14,027 bases of DNA from an uncultured Oscillospiraceae bacterium (lineage in GTDB: Bacteria > Bacillota > Clostridia > Oscillospirales > Oscillospiraceae), in contig CAKTXA010000043.1 of assembly GCA_934631005.1 (NCBI GenBank), positions 1 to 14,027 on the forward strand. The letters run 5' to 3'. The first letter of the stretch is position 1; every line of letters starts with the position of its first letter. Positions 1 through 5,339 of the stretch are shown here, piece by piece. The notes below the pieces were generated by a model. It had not been told where the DNA came from, made no database searches, and saw only the letters and a program-made list of their open reading frames with translations. Made by a program: the position numbers and the translations under genes.

Positions 1-53
1 GACTGTAAATGATCTCCCCGAACAAACTGTAAATAATCATACCGGGCTATACA

Positions 54-68
54 GACCACATCGGCCCG
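54..68. repeat. Half copy of a palindromic intergenic repeat
   Basis: The 15 bases GACCACATCGGCCCG are an exact inverted copy of 235-249, which is one arm plus the loop of the complete hairpin at 235-261. The other arm is absent, so this looks like a truncated member of the same repeat family. Confidence 0.6.
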
Positions 69-91
69 CCCAACCGCACCACCCGGGATGC

Positions 92-200
92 CGTAGGGGC
101 GGGGTTCTACCCCGCCCGCGCAGCAGGCAATTTCGTTTTCACGAGACCCATCGGCGAATCCGATGGTGCCCTACGGGAGGGGCAGAGCCCCTCCCCTACG
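92..200. repeat. Composite element with inverted hairpin ends
   Basis: Two related 27-nt hairpins face each other, one at 92-118 and one at 174-200. The outermost bases form a perfect inverted repeat, CGTAGGGG at 92-99 and CCCCTACG at 193-200. The left hairpin pairs GGGCGGGG with CCCCGCCC. The right one pairs GGGAGGGG with CCCCTCCC. Between them is a third small hairpin, CCATCGG (148-154) with CCGATGG (160-166). The layout resembles a very small non-autonomous mobile element or a REP/BIME-like unit. It contains no coding sequence, and I see no clear target-site duplication. Confidence 0.6.
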
Positions 201-234
201 TCCAAATAAGGGATACCGGCAAAACCAAGAGGAA

Positions 235-261
235 CGGGCCGATGTGGTCATCGGCCCCTAC
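235..261. repeat. Palindromic intergenic repeat hairpin
   Basis: GGGCCGATG (236-244) pairs perfectly with CATCGGCCC (249-257) around the loop TGGT. Read on the minus strand it begins GTAGGGGC and ends GCCCG, the same ends as the hairpins at 92-118 and 5261-5287, but with a different inner stem. It therefore appears to be another subtype of the same repeat family. Confidence 0.6.
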
Positions 262-315
262 AAAATATTTTACCGATCACTTCGCACACCCACGGGTGTG
301 CATGGGAGGCAGATC

Positions 316-1515
316 ATGCCAAAAAAACAGACGCCTGAAAAAAAGAAAAAGCCGCTGGGTATTTATGTGCATATCCCGTTTTGCCGCAGCAAGTGCGAAT
401 ACTGCGATTTTTACTCCATCGGCGGTGCGCGGGATAAGGCGCTGATGGAGCGGTATCTGGACGCCATCCTCGCCCACATCCGGGAAGCGGCCACCGGCGC
501 GCCGGGGTATATCGTGGACACGGTGTACTTTGGCGGCGGCACGCCGTCGTTCTTTGGTGCGAGCGGTCTGGTGCGCATTTTGTCGGAGCTCGACCGCCGG
601 TTCGAGATCAGCCGTGACGCCGAAATTTCGCTCGAGGCCAACCCCGACTCCGTCACGCTCTCGCAGCTGGCGCGGCTGCGCCGGGCGGGCTTTAACCGCA
701 TCTCCATCGGCGTGCAGTCCGACCTCGACGAGCAGCTCAAGGCCCTCGGCCGCCCGCATACGTACAAGCAGGCGCAGCAGGCTGTGTCGCTGGCACGGCG
801 GGCGGGGTTCCAGAACGTGTCGGTCGATCTGATGTTCGGCCTGCCGAGCCAGAGCCGCGAGCAGTGGATGCAGACGCTGCGGCACGTCATCGACCTCAAG
901 CCTGACCACATCTCGTGCTACGGTCTCAAGGTAGAGCCGGGCACGCCGCTGTATGACTACAAGGACTGCGCGAACCTGCCTGACGACGACGCGCAGGCCG
1001 ATATGTACTTCTACGCCGTGGAGACGCTGGAGTCGTTCGGCTACCGGCAGTACGAGATCTCGAACTTCGCGCGCGACGGCTACATCTGCCGCCACAATAT
1101 GAAATACTGGGTGGGCGACGAATATCTCGGCTTCGGCCCCTGCGCGGCGTCCGACTTTGCGGGCAAGCGCTTTACGGCGGCGGCGGACATTCAGCAGTAC
1201 ATCCGCGGCGTGCTGGCGCACGGGACGATTTTGTCTGAGTGCGAGACGGTGCCGCTGCGCGAGCGCGCGGGCGAGTACCTGATGCTCCGGCTGCGCACGG
1301 TGGACGGCATCGAAAAGGGCGAATACACCCGCTCGTTCCTGCTGCCGTTCGAGCCGATCGAAAAGCTGCTGGAGGCGTTTTCCAAGCAGGAGCTGGCGGT
1401 GCTGGAAAACGGCCGCTGGCATCTCACGCCCAAGGGCTTCATGCTCTCCAACTCCATCCTTGTCACGCTCTTTGAGGCGCAGCAGAAGTCCAGGCCCCTC
1501 ACGCAAAAGCGTTAG
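316..1515 (+). CDS. hemW: HemW-type radical SAM heme chaperone
   Basis: HemW is a cytoplasmic radical SAM protein related to coproporphyrinogen III oxidase HemN. Characterised HemW proteins bind heme and deliver it to heme proteins rather than act as the oxidase. The product here is 399 residues, normal for HemW. The cluster motif is C23-x3-C27-x2-C30 followed by Asp-Phe; HemN has a further cysteine at the position of Phe32. GGGTPS follows at 73-78, and the HNxxYW motif typical of the family begins at about residue 260 and continues into GDEYLGFGPCA. The start at 316 is chosen because GGGAGG lies six bases upstream and family homology begins there; the open frame from 163 is repeat DNA. Older annotations often call such genes oxygen-independent coproporphyrinogen oxidase. 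It precedes rpmH by 195 bases and is probably a separate unit. Confidence 0.93.
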   Translation: MPKKQTPEKKKKPLGIYVHIPFCRSKCEYCDFYSIGGARDKALMERYLDAILAHIREAATGAPGYIVDTVYFGGGTPSFFGASGLVRILSELDRRFEISRDAEISLEANPDSVTLSQLARLRRAGFNRISIGVQSDLDEQLKALGRPHTYKQAQQAVSLARRAGFQNVSVDLMFGLPSQSREQWMQTLRHVIDLKPDHISCYGLKVEPGTPLYDYKDCANLPDDDAQADMYFYAVETLESFGYRQYEISNFARDGYICRHNMKYWVGDEYLGFGPCAASDFAGKRFTAAADIQQYIRGVLAHGTILSECETVPLRERAGEYLMLRLRTVDGIEKGEYTRSFLLPFEPIEKLLEAFSKQELAVLENGRWHLTPKGFMLSNSILVTLFEAQQKSRPLTQKR

Positions 1516-1530
1516 GGCACCACATTTAGA

Positions 1531-1550
1531 CTTTCCGGCGGAAAGCCGCC
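1531..1550 (+). other. Small hairpin after hemW, possible weak terminator
   Basis: CTTTCC (1531-1536) can pair with GGAAAG (1540-1545), or alternatively GGCGG (1537-1541) with CCGCC (1546-1550). No T tract follows, so this is at best a weak or factor-dependent end for hemW transcripts. The hemW stop itself sits in a tiny dyad, ACGC-AAAA-GCGT, at 1501-1512. Confidence 0.3.
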
Positions 1551-1588
1551 ACAAAATGCGGTAAAATGCAAATTTCGCAAAAAAAGGT

Positions 1589-1618
1589 TTGACACATTGC
1601 ATAGTCATCTATTATAAT
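1589..1618 (+). promoter_or_regulatory. Sigma-A-type promoter for rpmH operon
   Basis: A perfect -35 box TTGACA (1589-1594) and a perfect -10 box TATAAT (1613-1618) are separated by 18 bases. Transcription would begin near 1625 and give a leader of about 85 bases before rpmH. This is the strongest promoter in the window and fits the high expression expected for a ribosomal protein gene. Confidence 0.88.
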
Positions 1619-1658
1619 TGTATCTGCGCGTTTCCTGCAAACGTGCAAAAGACGATTG

Positions 1659-1678
1659 CTGCGGCCGCAGACTGCGGC
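1659..1678 (+). promoter_or_regulatory. Alternative hairpins in the rpmH leader
   Basis: The 12-base palindrome CTGCGGCCGCAG (1659-1670) overlaps a second inverted repeat in which GCCGCAG (1664-1670) can pair with CTGCGGC (1672-1678). The two structures share bases and cannot form together. They lie in the transcribed leader, some 20 bases before the AGGAGGTG ribosome binding site at 1697-1704. A control role is conceivable but unproven. Confidence 0.35.
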
Positions 1679-1710
1679 TGTTGAGCATAATTTTTCAGGA
1701 GGTGTCATCT

Positions 1711-1851
1711 ATGTCTACGGTTCGTACCTACCAGCCCAAGAAGCGTCATCGCTCCAAAGTGCATGGCTTCCGCAAGAGAATGGCGACCGCGAACGGCCGC
1801 AAGGTCCTTGCCCGCCGCCGCGCAAAAGGCAGAGCAAAGCTCTCCGCGTGA
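1711..1851 (+). CDS. rpmH: Ribosomal protein L34 (bL34)
   Basis: bL34 is a small, very basic protein of the large ribosomal subunit. The 46-residue product begins with residues matching the family (RTYQPKKRHRSKVHGFRKRM) and continues with a basic tail ending KGRAKLSA. The length is typical of bacterial L34. The start is fixed by AGGAGGTG at 1697-1704, six bases upstream, and by alignment to the family. It is the first gene of the rpmH-rnpA-yidD-yidC-jag cluster and has its own consensus promoter at 1589-1618. Confidence 0.97.
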   Translation: MSTVRTYQPKKRHRSKVHGFRKRMATANGRKVLARRRAKGRAKLSA

Positions 1852-1936
1852 TCGCAGCCATGACCGCATATAACACGCAGTAGGGGTGAATGGACTCAGT
1901 TCTGTTCGCCCCATCCGTTTATGTGACCACCGCTCC

Positions 1937-1953
1937 GATGGCCTGCGGCCATC
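1937..1953 (+). other. Hairpin between rpmH and rnpA
   Basis: GATGGCC (1937-1943) pairs perfectly with GGCCATC (1947-1953) around the three-base loop TGC. It has no downstream T tract. It could protect the 3' end of rpmH mRNA or mark a processing site between the abundant L34 message and the rarer rnpA message. Its apex CCTGCGG is shared with hairpins at 7055-7081 and, in the complementary sense, at 6966-6987 and 7142-7156. The rest of the 148-base spacer shows only the rnpA ribosome binding site. Confidence 0.55.
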
Positions 1954-1999
1954 AAAGCATCGGTTACCGTTCAGGAGCTTTCCTGCAGCGAGGCAGCTT

Positions 2000-2347
2000 A
2001 TGCAGTTTTCCAGATCGCTCAAGCTCAATCATGTGTTCCGGCGGCTGTACCGCAAGGGCGGGAGCGTGGCCGACCGGTATCTTGTGCTCTACTGCCGCAA
2101 AAACGGCGGGAGTGAAAACCGCGTGGGGCTGACCGTGGGCGTCAAGCTCGGGCACGCCGTGGTGCGCAACCGCATCCGCCGCCGCCTGCGCGAGGTTTAC
2201 CGGCTGCACGAGGAACGCTTTCTGCCCGGGTGGGACATCGTCGTTGTGGCGCGCGCGCGCGCCGTCACGGCGAGCTATAAGCAGCTGGAGCGCTCCTACC
2301 TCGCGCTCGCCGAACAGGCGGGATTATTGCGGGAGACGACGGAATGA
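2000..2347 (+). CDS. rnpA: Ribonuclease P protein component
   Basis: RnpA is the basic protein subunit of RNase P. It helps the catalytic RNA bind and cleave the 5' leader of precursor tRNAs. The product is 115 residues, normal for the family. The signature is clear: the segment KLGHAVVRNRIRRRLRE contains the RNR motif at residues 56-58, and an N-terminal FRRLYRKG segment forms part of the tRNA-leader binding face in known structures. The start at 2000 is preferred over the upstream in-frame ATG at 1886 because homology begins with MQFSRSLKL and GAGG lies at 1990-1993. It is co-directional with rpmH and its stop overlaps the yidD start. Confidence 0.95.
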   Translation: MQFSRSLKLNHVFRRLYRKGGSVADRYLVLYCRKNGGSENRVGLTVGVKLGHAVVRNRIRRRLREVYRLHEERFLPGWDIVVVARARAVTASYKQLERSYLALAEQAGLLRETTE

Positions 2348-2556
2348 AAGATTTTTTGCTGCGTGCGATCCGCTTTTATCAGCGCCATATCTCCCCCGCC
2401 TTCCCGCGCCGGTGCCGGTTTTCCCCGACGTGCTCGCAGTATGCACTCGAGGCCATCGGCAAATACGGCGCGCTCAAGGGCGGATGGCTGGCGCTGCGGC
2501 GGTTTTTGCGGTGCCACCCCTTTTACAGGGGCGACTACTTTGACCCGGTGCCGTAG
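2344..2556 (+). CDS. yidD: Membrane protein insertion efficiency factor YidD
   Basis: YidD is a small peripheral membrane protein that aids insertion of inner-membrane proteins by the YidC/Sec system. The 70-residue product carries the family pattern: a basic amphipathic N-terminus (LLRAIRFYQRHISP), the CRFSPTCSQYALEAI block with Cys24 and Cys30, and RCHPF with Cys57 before a final DPVP. Its start codon overlaps the rnpA stop in an ATGA arrangement, which implies translational coupling. The next gene is yidC, its functional partner. Confidence 0.95.
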   Translation: MKDFLLRAIRFYQRHISPAFPRRCRFSPTCSQYALEAIGKYGALKGGWLALRRFLRCHPFYRGDYFDPVP

Positions 2557-2596
2557 GGCCATCCCCGCGGTATCCCCAACAAAACGGAGGAACAAC

Positions 2597-3988
2597 ATGA
2601 AACGATTTCTAGCGCTGCTGCTGGCGGCGGTGTGTCTGCTCGCGTGCCTGTCCGGCTGCGCGGCGGGCGGCGCCGGTCAGACGGCAGACACCGACGCACA
2701 GCTCGCCCCCGCCGAGGCGGCGGAGCAGGCCGCGGAACAGACGCAGGACAAGACGAGTCTGTCCGACATTATCCGCGTCCCGTTCGGCTATCTGCTGGAG
2801 TGGCTGTATCAGTTCGCCAACAACTACGGTGTGGCCCTGATCCTGTTCTCCCTCATCATCAAGCTCGTGCTGCTCCCCATGAGCATCAAGAGCAAAAAGA
2901 GCATGCTCAAAATGTCGCGCCTTTCGCCCATCGTCAAGGCGATGGAGGTCCAGTACGGCGACGACAAGCAGAAGTATCAGCAGGCTGTTCAGCAGCTGTA
3001 TAAGGAAGAAGGCGTCTCGATGGGCGGCGGCTGTCTGTGGTCGTTCATCCCGCTGCTGATTTTGCTTCCGCTGTACTACGTCATCCGCGAGCCGCTGACG
3101 TATATGCTGCACAACTCGCGCTCGGTCTCGGCCGCCATCGTCGCGTTCGTCCGCGCGAGCGGTGAGAATCTCGGCGCAAATACCTACTACGCCCAGCTGG
3201 CCGCCGCCGGCAAGCTCGGCGGCTACATCGAGCCCCTGCGTGCCCTCGCCGTCACGGCGAATGCCAACCTCACCGCCATCGACTTCTCGTTCCTGGGTCT
3301 GGACCTCGCGGCCATCCCCACGTTCAAGATCTGGACGGTGGCGAAGGAGGGCTGGTCGCAGATCGGCCTGTTTTTGATGCCGATCGTCTCGGCGGGCTTC
3401 CAGATGCTCTCCATGTTCATCAGCCAGAAGATGAGCGGTCAGGTCGCCACGAACGCCGACGGCGAGCGCGACGAGGAGGCCGCCAAGCAGCAGGCCAAGA
3501 CGAACATGAGCATGATGCTGATGATGCCGCTGATGTCGCTGTGGATCGGCTATTCCATGCCCGCAGCGCTGTCGATCTACTGGATCGCGCAGGCGGTGTT
3601 CGGCACCGTGCAGGACTATTTCCTCACCGTGCACTACCGCAAGGTCTATGACGCGGAGGACGCTCTGAAGCAGGAGCGCGCCGCGCTCAAGCGCGCCGAG
3701 GAGATGGAAAAGGAGCGCCAGCGCCAGCTGCGCCGGGAGCAGAACCCCGACGGCATCATGGATAACGTGAGCAAGAAGAAGCTGCGCCAGCAGGAGAAGG
3801 AGGCCGCCGACAAGGCCGCCCGCGAGTACGAGGCCAAAAAGAACCCCGTGGCCGCCGACGCGCAGGACGAGAAGAAGCCCCTGTCCGGCGACACCGCGCG
3901 CCCCTATGCCAAGGGCCGCGCCTACGATCCCACGCATTATGGCAAGAAGGCGGACGCGCAGAGCGCGGACGCACCGACCGAGGAGTAA
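2597..3988 (+). CDS. yidC: YidC/Oxa1/SpoIIIJ membrane protein insertase
   Basis: YidC inserts and folds membrane proteins, alone or with SecYEG. The 463-residue product starts with a lipoprotein signal peptide whose lipobox LSGC ends at Cys21, as in Gram-positive SpoIIIJ proteins. The insertase domain follows with hydrophobic segments near residues 77-95, 147-165, 254-275 and 303-345. The residue expected to place a positive charge in the hydrophilic groove appears to be Lys89 (LIIKLVLLP), where many homologues have Arg. An outer-side segment of about 80 residues (about 172-250) separates the second and third hydrophobic regions. The tail from about 350 is long and strongly charged, consistent with ribosome contact. 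The start is supported by GGAGG at 2586-2590; the longer upstream frame is discarded. Jag begins four bases after its stop. Confidence 0.95.
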   Translation: MKRFLALLLAAVCLLACLSGCAAGGAGQTADTDAQLAPAEAAEQAAEQTQDKTSLSDIIRVPFGYLLEWLYQFANNYGVALILFSLIIKLVLLPMSIKSKKSMLKMSRLSPIVKAMEVQYGDDKQKYQQAVQQLYKEEGVSMGGGCLWSFIPLLILLPLYYVIREPLTYMLHNSRSVSAAIVAFVRASGENLGANTYYAQLAAAGKLGGYIEPLRALAVTANANLTAIDFSFLGLDLAAIPTFKIWTVAKEGWSQIGLFLMPIVSAGFQMLSMFISQKMSGQVATNADGERDEEAAKQQAKTNMSMMLMMPLMSLWIGYSMPAALSIYWIAQAVFGTVQDYFLTVHYRKVYDAEDALKQERAALKRAEEMEKERQRQLRREQNPDGIMDNVSKKKLRQQEKEAADKAAREYEAKKNPVAADAQDEKKPLSGDTARPYAKGRAYDPTHYGKKADAQSADAPTEE

Positions 3989-3992
3989 TAAC

Positions 3993-4955
3993 ATGGAAAA
4001 ATTCATCACCGCTACCGGCAAAACGATGGATCTCGCCATTGCCGCCGCGCTCGAGCAGCTCGGCATGGATCGGGACAGCGTGTCGGTCGAAGTTCTGGAA
4101 AATCCCAAGTCCGGCTTTTTGGGCATCGGCTCGACGCCCGCCAAGGTCAAGGTGACCTACGAGGTGCCGGATGAAAAGCCCGAAGCGCCCGCGCCGGCCC
4201 TGTCCGCCGCGTCGCGCTCCAAGCCGAAAAAGCCCGCCGCGCCCGTAGAAGAAGCGCAGACCACGGGCCGCGTCATTGCGCCCGCCGCGCCTCCGCAGCC
4301 GAAGCCCGCGCAGCCCGCCCCCCGCGCCGAGCAGCCGCGCCGTGAGCGTCCCGAACGCTCTGAGCGCCGTGACCGGAGCGACCGCCCCGAGCGCCGCGAA
4401 CGCGTGGAGCGCACCGAGCGCCGCGAAGCGCCCGCAGCCGCCCCGGCGGAGCCGAAGGTCTACGCCCCGGCGGAGCCCGGCTCCATGGAGGAGAAGATCG
4501 AGCAGTTCCTCAAGGGTCTGCTCGAGCATATGGGCTCCGACGCCGTGCCGCACGCGTATCAGAGCGGCGAGGGCTACAGCGTGGATCTTGTCGGCGCAAA
4601 CCTCGGCATCCTCATCGGCCGCCGTGGCGAGACGCTGGACGCCATCCAGCACCTGACGAACTACGCCATCAACCGCGGCGCGTCCAAGCGCGTGCGCATC
4701 AATGTGGACGCGGAGAATTACCGCCTCAAGCGCGAAGAAGCGCTGCAGCGGCTGGCCGTGAAGGTCGCAGGCAAGGTGACGCGCTATCGCCGCAACATCA
4801 CGCTCGAGCCGATGAACGCCTACGAGCGCCACGTCATCCACGCCGCGCTGCAGGATCACCCCGACGTGACCACCTTCTCCACCGGCACCGAACCCAACCG
4901 CCGCATCGTCGTGGCCTACAGCAAAAACAAGCCCGCCCGCGAGGACGAGGAATAA
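3993..4955 (+). CDS. khpB: KhpB/Jag RNA-binding protein (Jag_N, KH, R3H)
   Basis: Jag, also called KhpB or EloR, is a cytoplasmic RNA-binding protein linked in Firmicutes to cell elongation and division control. The 320-residue product has three parts. Residues 1-58 are the Jag_N domain with the KSGFLGIG motif at 39-46. A long low-complexity linker follows; about residues 108-146 are a dense Arg-Glu stretch built of units such as ERPERSERR. The KH domain carries the GxxG loop as GRRG at 209-212, and the R3H domain covers about 255-318. AGGAG at 3981-3985 overlaps the yidC end, and the genes are four bases apart, so the pair is co-translated. A strong terminator follows; mnmE, the usual next gene, is absent. 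Confidence 0.94.
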   Translation: MEKFITATGKTMDLAIAAALEQLGMDRDSVSVEVLENPKSGFLGIGSTPAKVKVTYEVPDEKPEAPAPALSAASRSKPKKPAAPVEEAQTTGRVIAPAAPPQPKPAQPAPRAEQPRRERPERSERRDRSDRPERRERVERTERREAPAAAPAEPKVYAPAEPGSMEEKIEQFLKGLLEHMGSDAVPHAYQSGEGYSVDLVGANLGILIGRRGETLDAIQHLTNYAINRGASKRVRINVDAENYRLKREEALQRLAVKVAGKVTRYRRNITLEPMNAYERHVIHAALQDHPDVTTFSTGTEPNRRIVVAYSKNKPAREDEE

Positions 4956-4967
4956 AGCGCAGCGAAA

Positions 4968-4999
4968 GCCCCCTCTGCCAAAGCAGAGGGGGCGTTTTT
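4968..4999 (+). terminator. Rho-independent terminator after khpB
   Basis: An 11-bp perfect GC-rich stem, GCCCCCTCTGC (4968-4978) with GCAGAGGGGGC (4983-4993), has the loop CAAA and is followed directly by GTTTTT. It begins 12 bases after the khpB stop and ends the rpmH cluster transcript. Confidence 0.93.
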
Positions 5000-5062
5000 A
5001 CGCTGCCCACTAGGGGGCGGCTGTGGATTTTGCACGCACCGCAGAGCGGAATGCACCCCATA

Positions 5063-5207
5063 CCTTCCCCTCGGGGAAGGTGGCGAGCGCAGCGAGCCGG
5101 ATGAGGGCCGGGGAGCACTTGCGGTTTGCTTTGCAGTTGTTCCAAAACGCAACTGCTCCCCTACCCTCATCAGTCGGCTTCGCCGACAGCTTCCCCCAGG
5201 GGAAGCT
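5063..5207. repeat. MITE-like palindromic intergenic element
   Basis: Nested inverted repeats span about 145 bp. Both ends are hairpins: CCTTCCCC/GGGGAAGG (5063-5080) on the left, and AGCTTCCCC/GGGGAAGCT (5188-5207) on the right, next to GTCGGC/GCCGAC (5173-5187). Inside, GATGAGGG (5100-5107) pairs with CCCTCATC (5164-5171), GGGGAGCA (5110-5117) with TGCTCCCC (5154-5161), and GCAGTTG (5133-5139) with CAACTGC (5150-5156). The whole element can fold into one long cruciform. It has no coding capacity. Similar CTTCCCC...GATGAGGG repeats are, from memory, common between genes in gut Clostridia. Confidence 0.75.
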
Positions 5208-5260
5208 AAAGGGCCCTCAGCAAATCGGCACTGCCAAAAAAGAACGGCGGTGCGTACCAA

Positions 5261-5287
5261 CGGGCGGGGTAGAGCCCCGCCCCTACG
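5261..5287. repeat. Inverted copy of the 92-118 hairpin repeat
   Basis: This 27-nt hairpin is the reverse complement of 92-118 with a single mismatch, in the loop. The stem is GGGCGGGG/CCCCGCCC. Its opposite orientation means the hemW to khpB block is bracketed by inverted repeat copies about 5.1 kb apart. Confidence 0.75.
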
Positions 5288-5295
5288 TTACGACG

Positions 5296-5339
5296 AAAAA
5301 CGTAAGGCAATGCAAAAACATTTGTCTTATTGCATTGCC
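5296..5339 (-). terminator. Possible terminator of the sugar ABC-kinase operon
   Basis: On the minus strand a perfect 10-bp stem (5330-5339 with 5306-5315) is followed, five bases later, by TTTTT (5300-5296). The 14-base loop contains the kinase stop codon, so the stem straddles the gene end. The AT-rich stem and the gap before the T run make it weaker than the khpB terminator. Confidence 0.5.

Larger units (their letters stand above)
1..315. other. Gene-free region rich in palindromic repeats
   Basis: I find no credible gene here. A plus-strand frame stays open from 163 into hemW, but that stretch runs straight through hairpin repeats, and the conserved HemW protein begins at 316. The region holds a half hairpin at 54-68, a composite inverted-repeat element at 92-200 and a further hairpin at 235-261. 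A 9-nt direct repeat, ACTGTAAAT, lies at 2-10 and 26-34. No promoter for hemW could be fixed with confidence. Confidence 0.7.

Noticed and set aside
163..315. N-terminal extension of HemW from an upstream ATG
   Set aside because: The added sequence crosses palindromic repeats and bears no family similarity, while ATG 316 has GGGAGG at the right distance.
277..1608. Long minus-strand open frame opposite hemW
   Set aside because: It is antisense to a well-conserved gene and encodes a low-complexity Arg/Ala/Leu-rich product, typical of GC-rich shadow frames.
1886..1999. N-terminal extension of RnpA
   Set aside because: The extension translates across the rpmH-rnpA hairpin and the family N-terminus starts at 2000.
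2597..3988. Lys89 in YidC as a loss of the groove arginine
   Set aside because: Lysine keeps the positive charge and is plausible in Clostridia homologues, so it is not evidence of lost function.
2609..4150. 513-codon minus-strand open frame opposite yidC
   Set aside because: No recognisable domain, a biased composition, and full overlap with yidC and the khpB start on the other strand.
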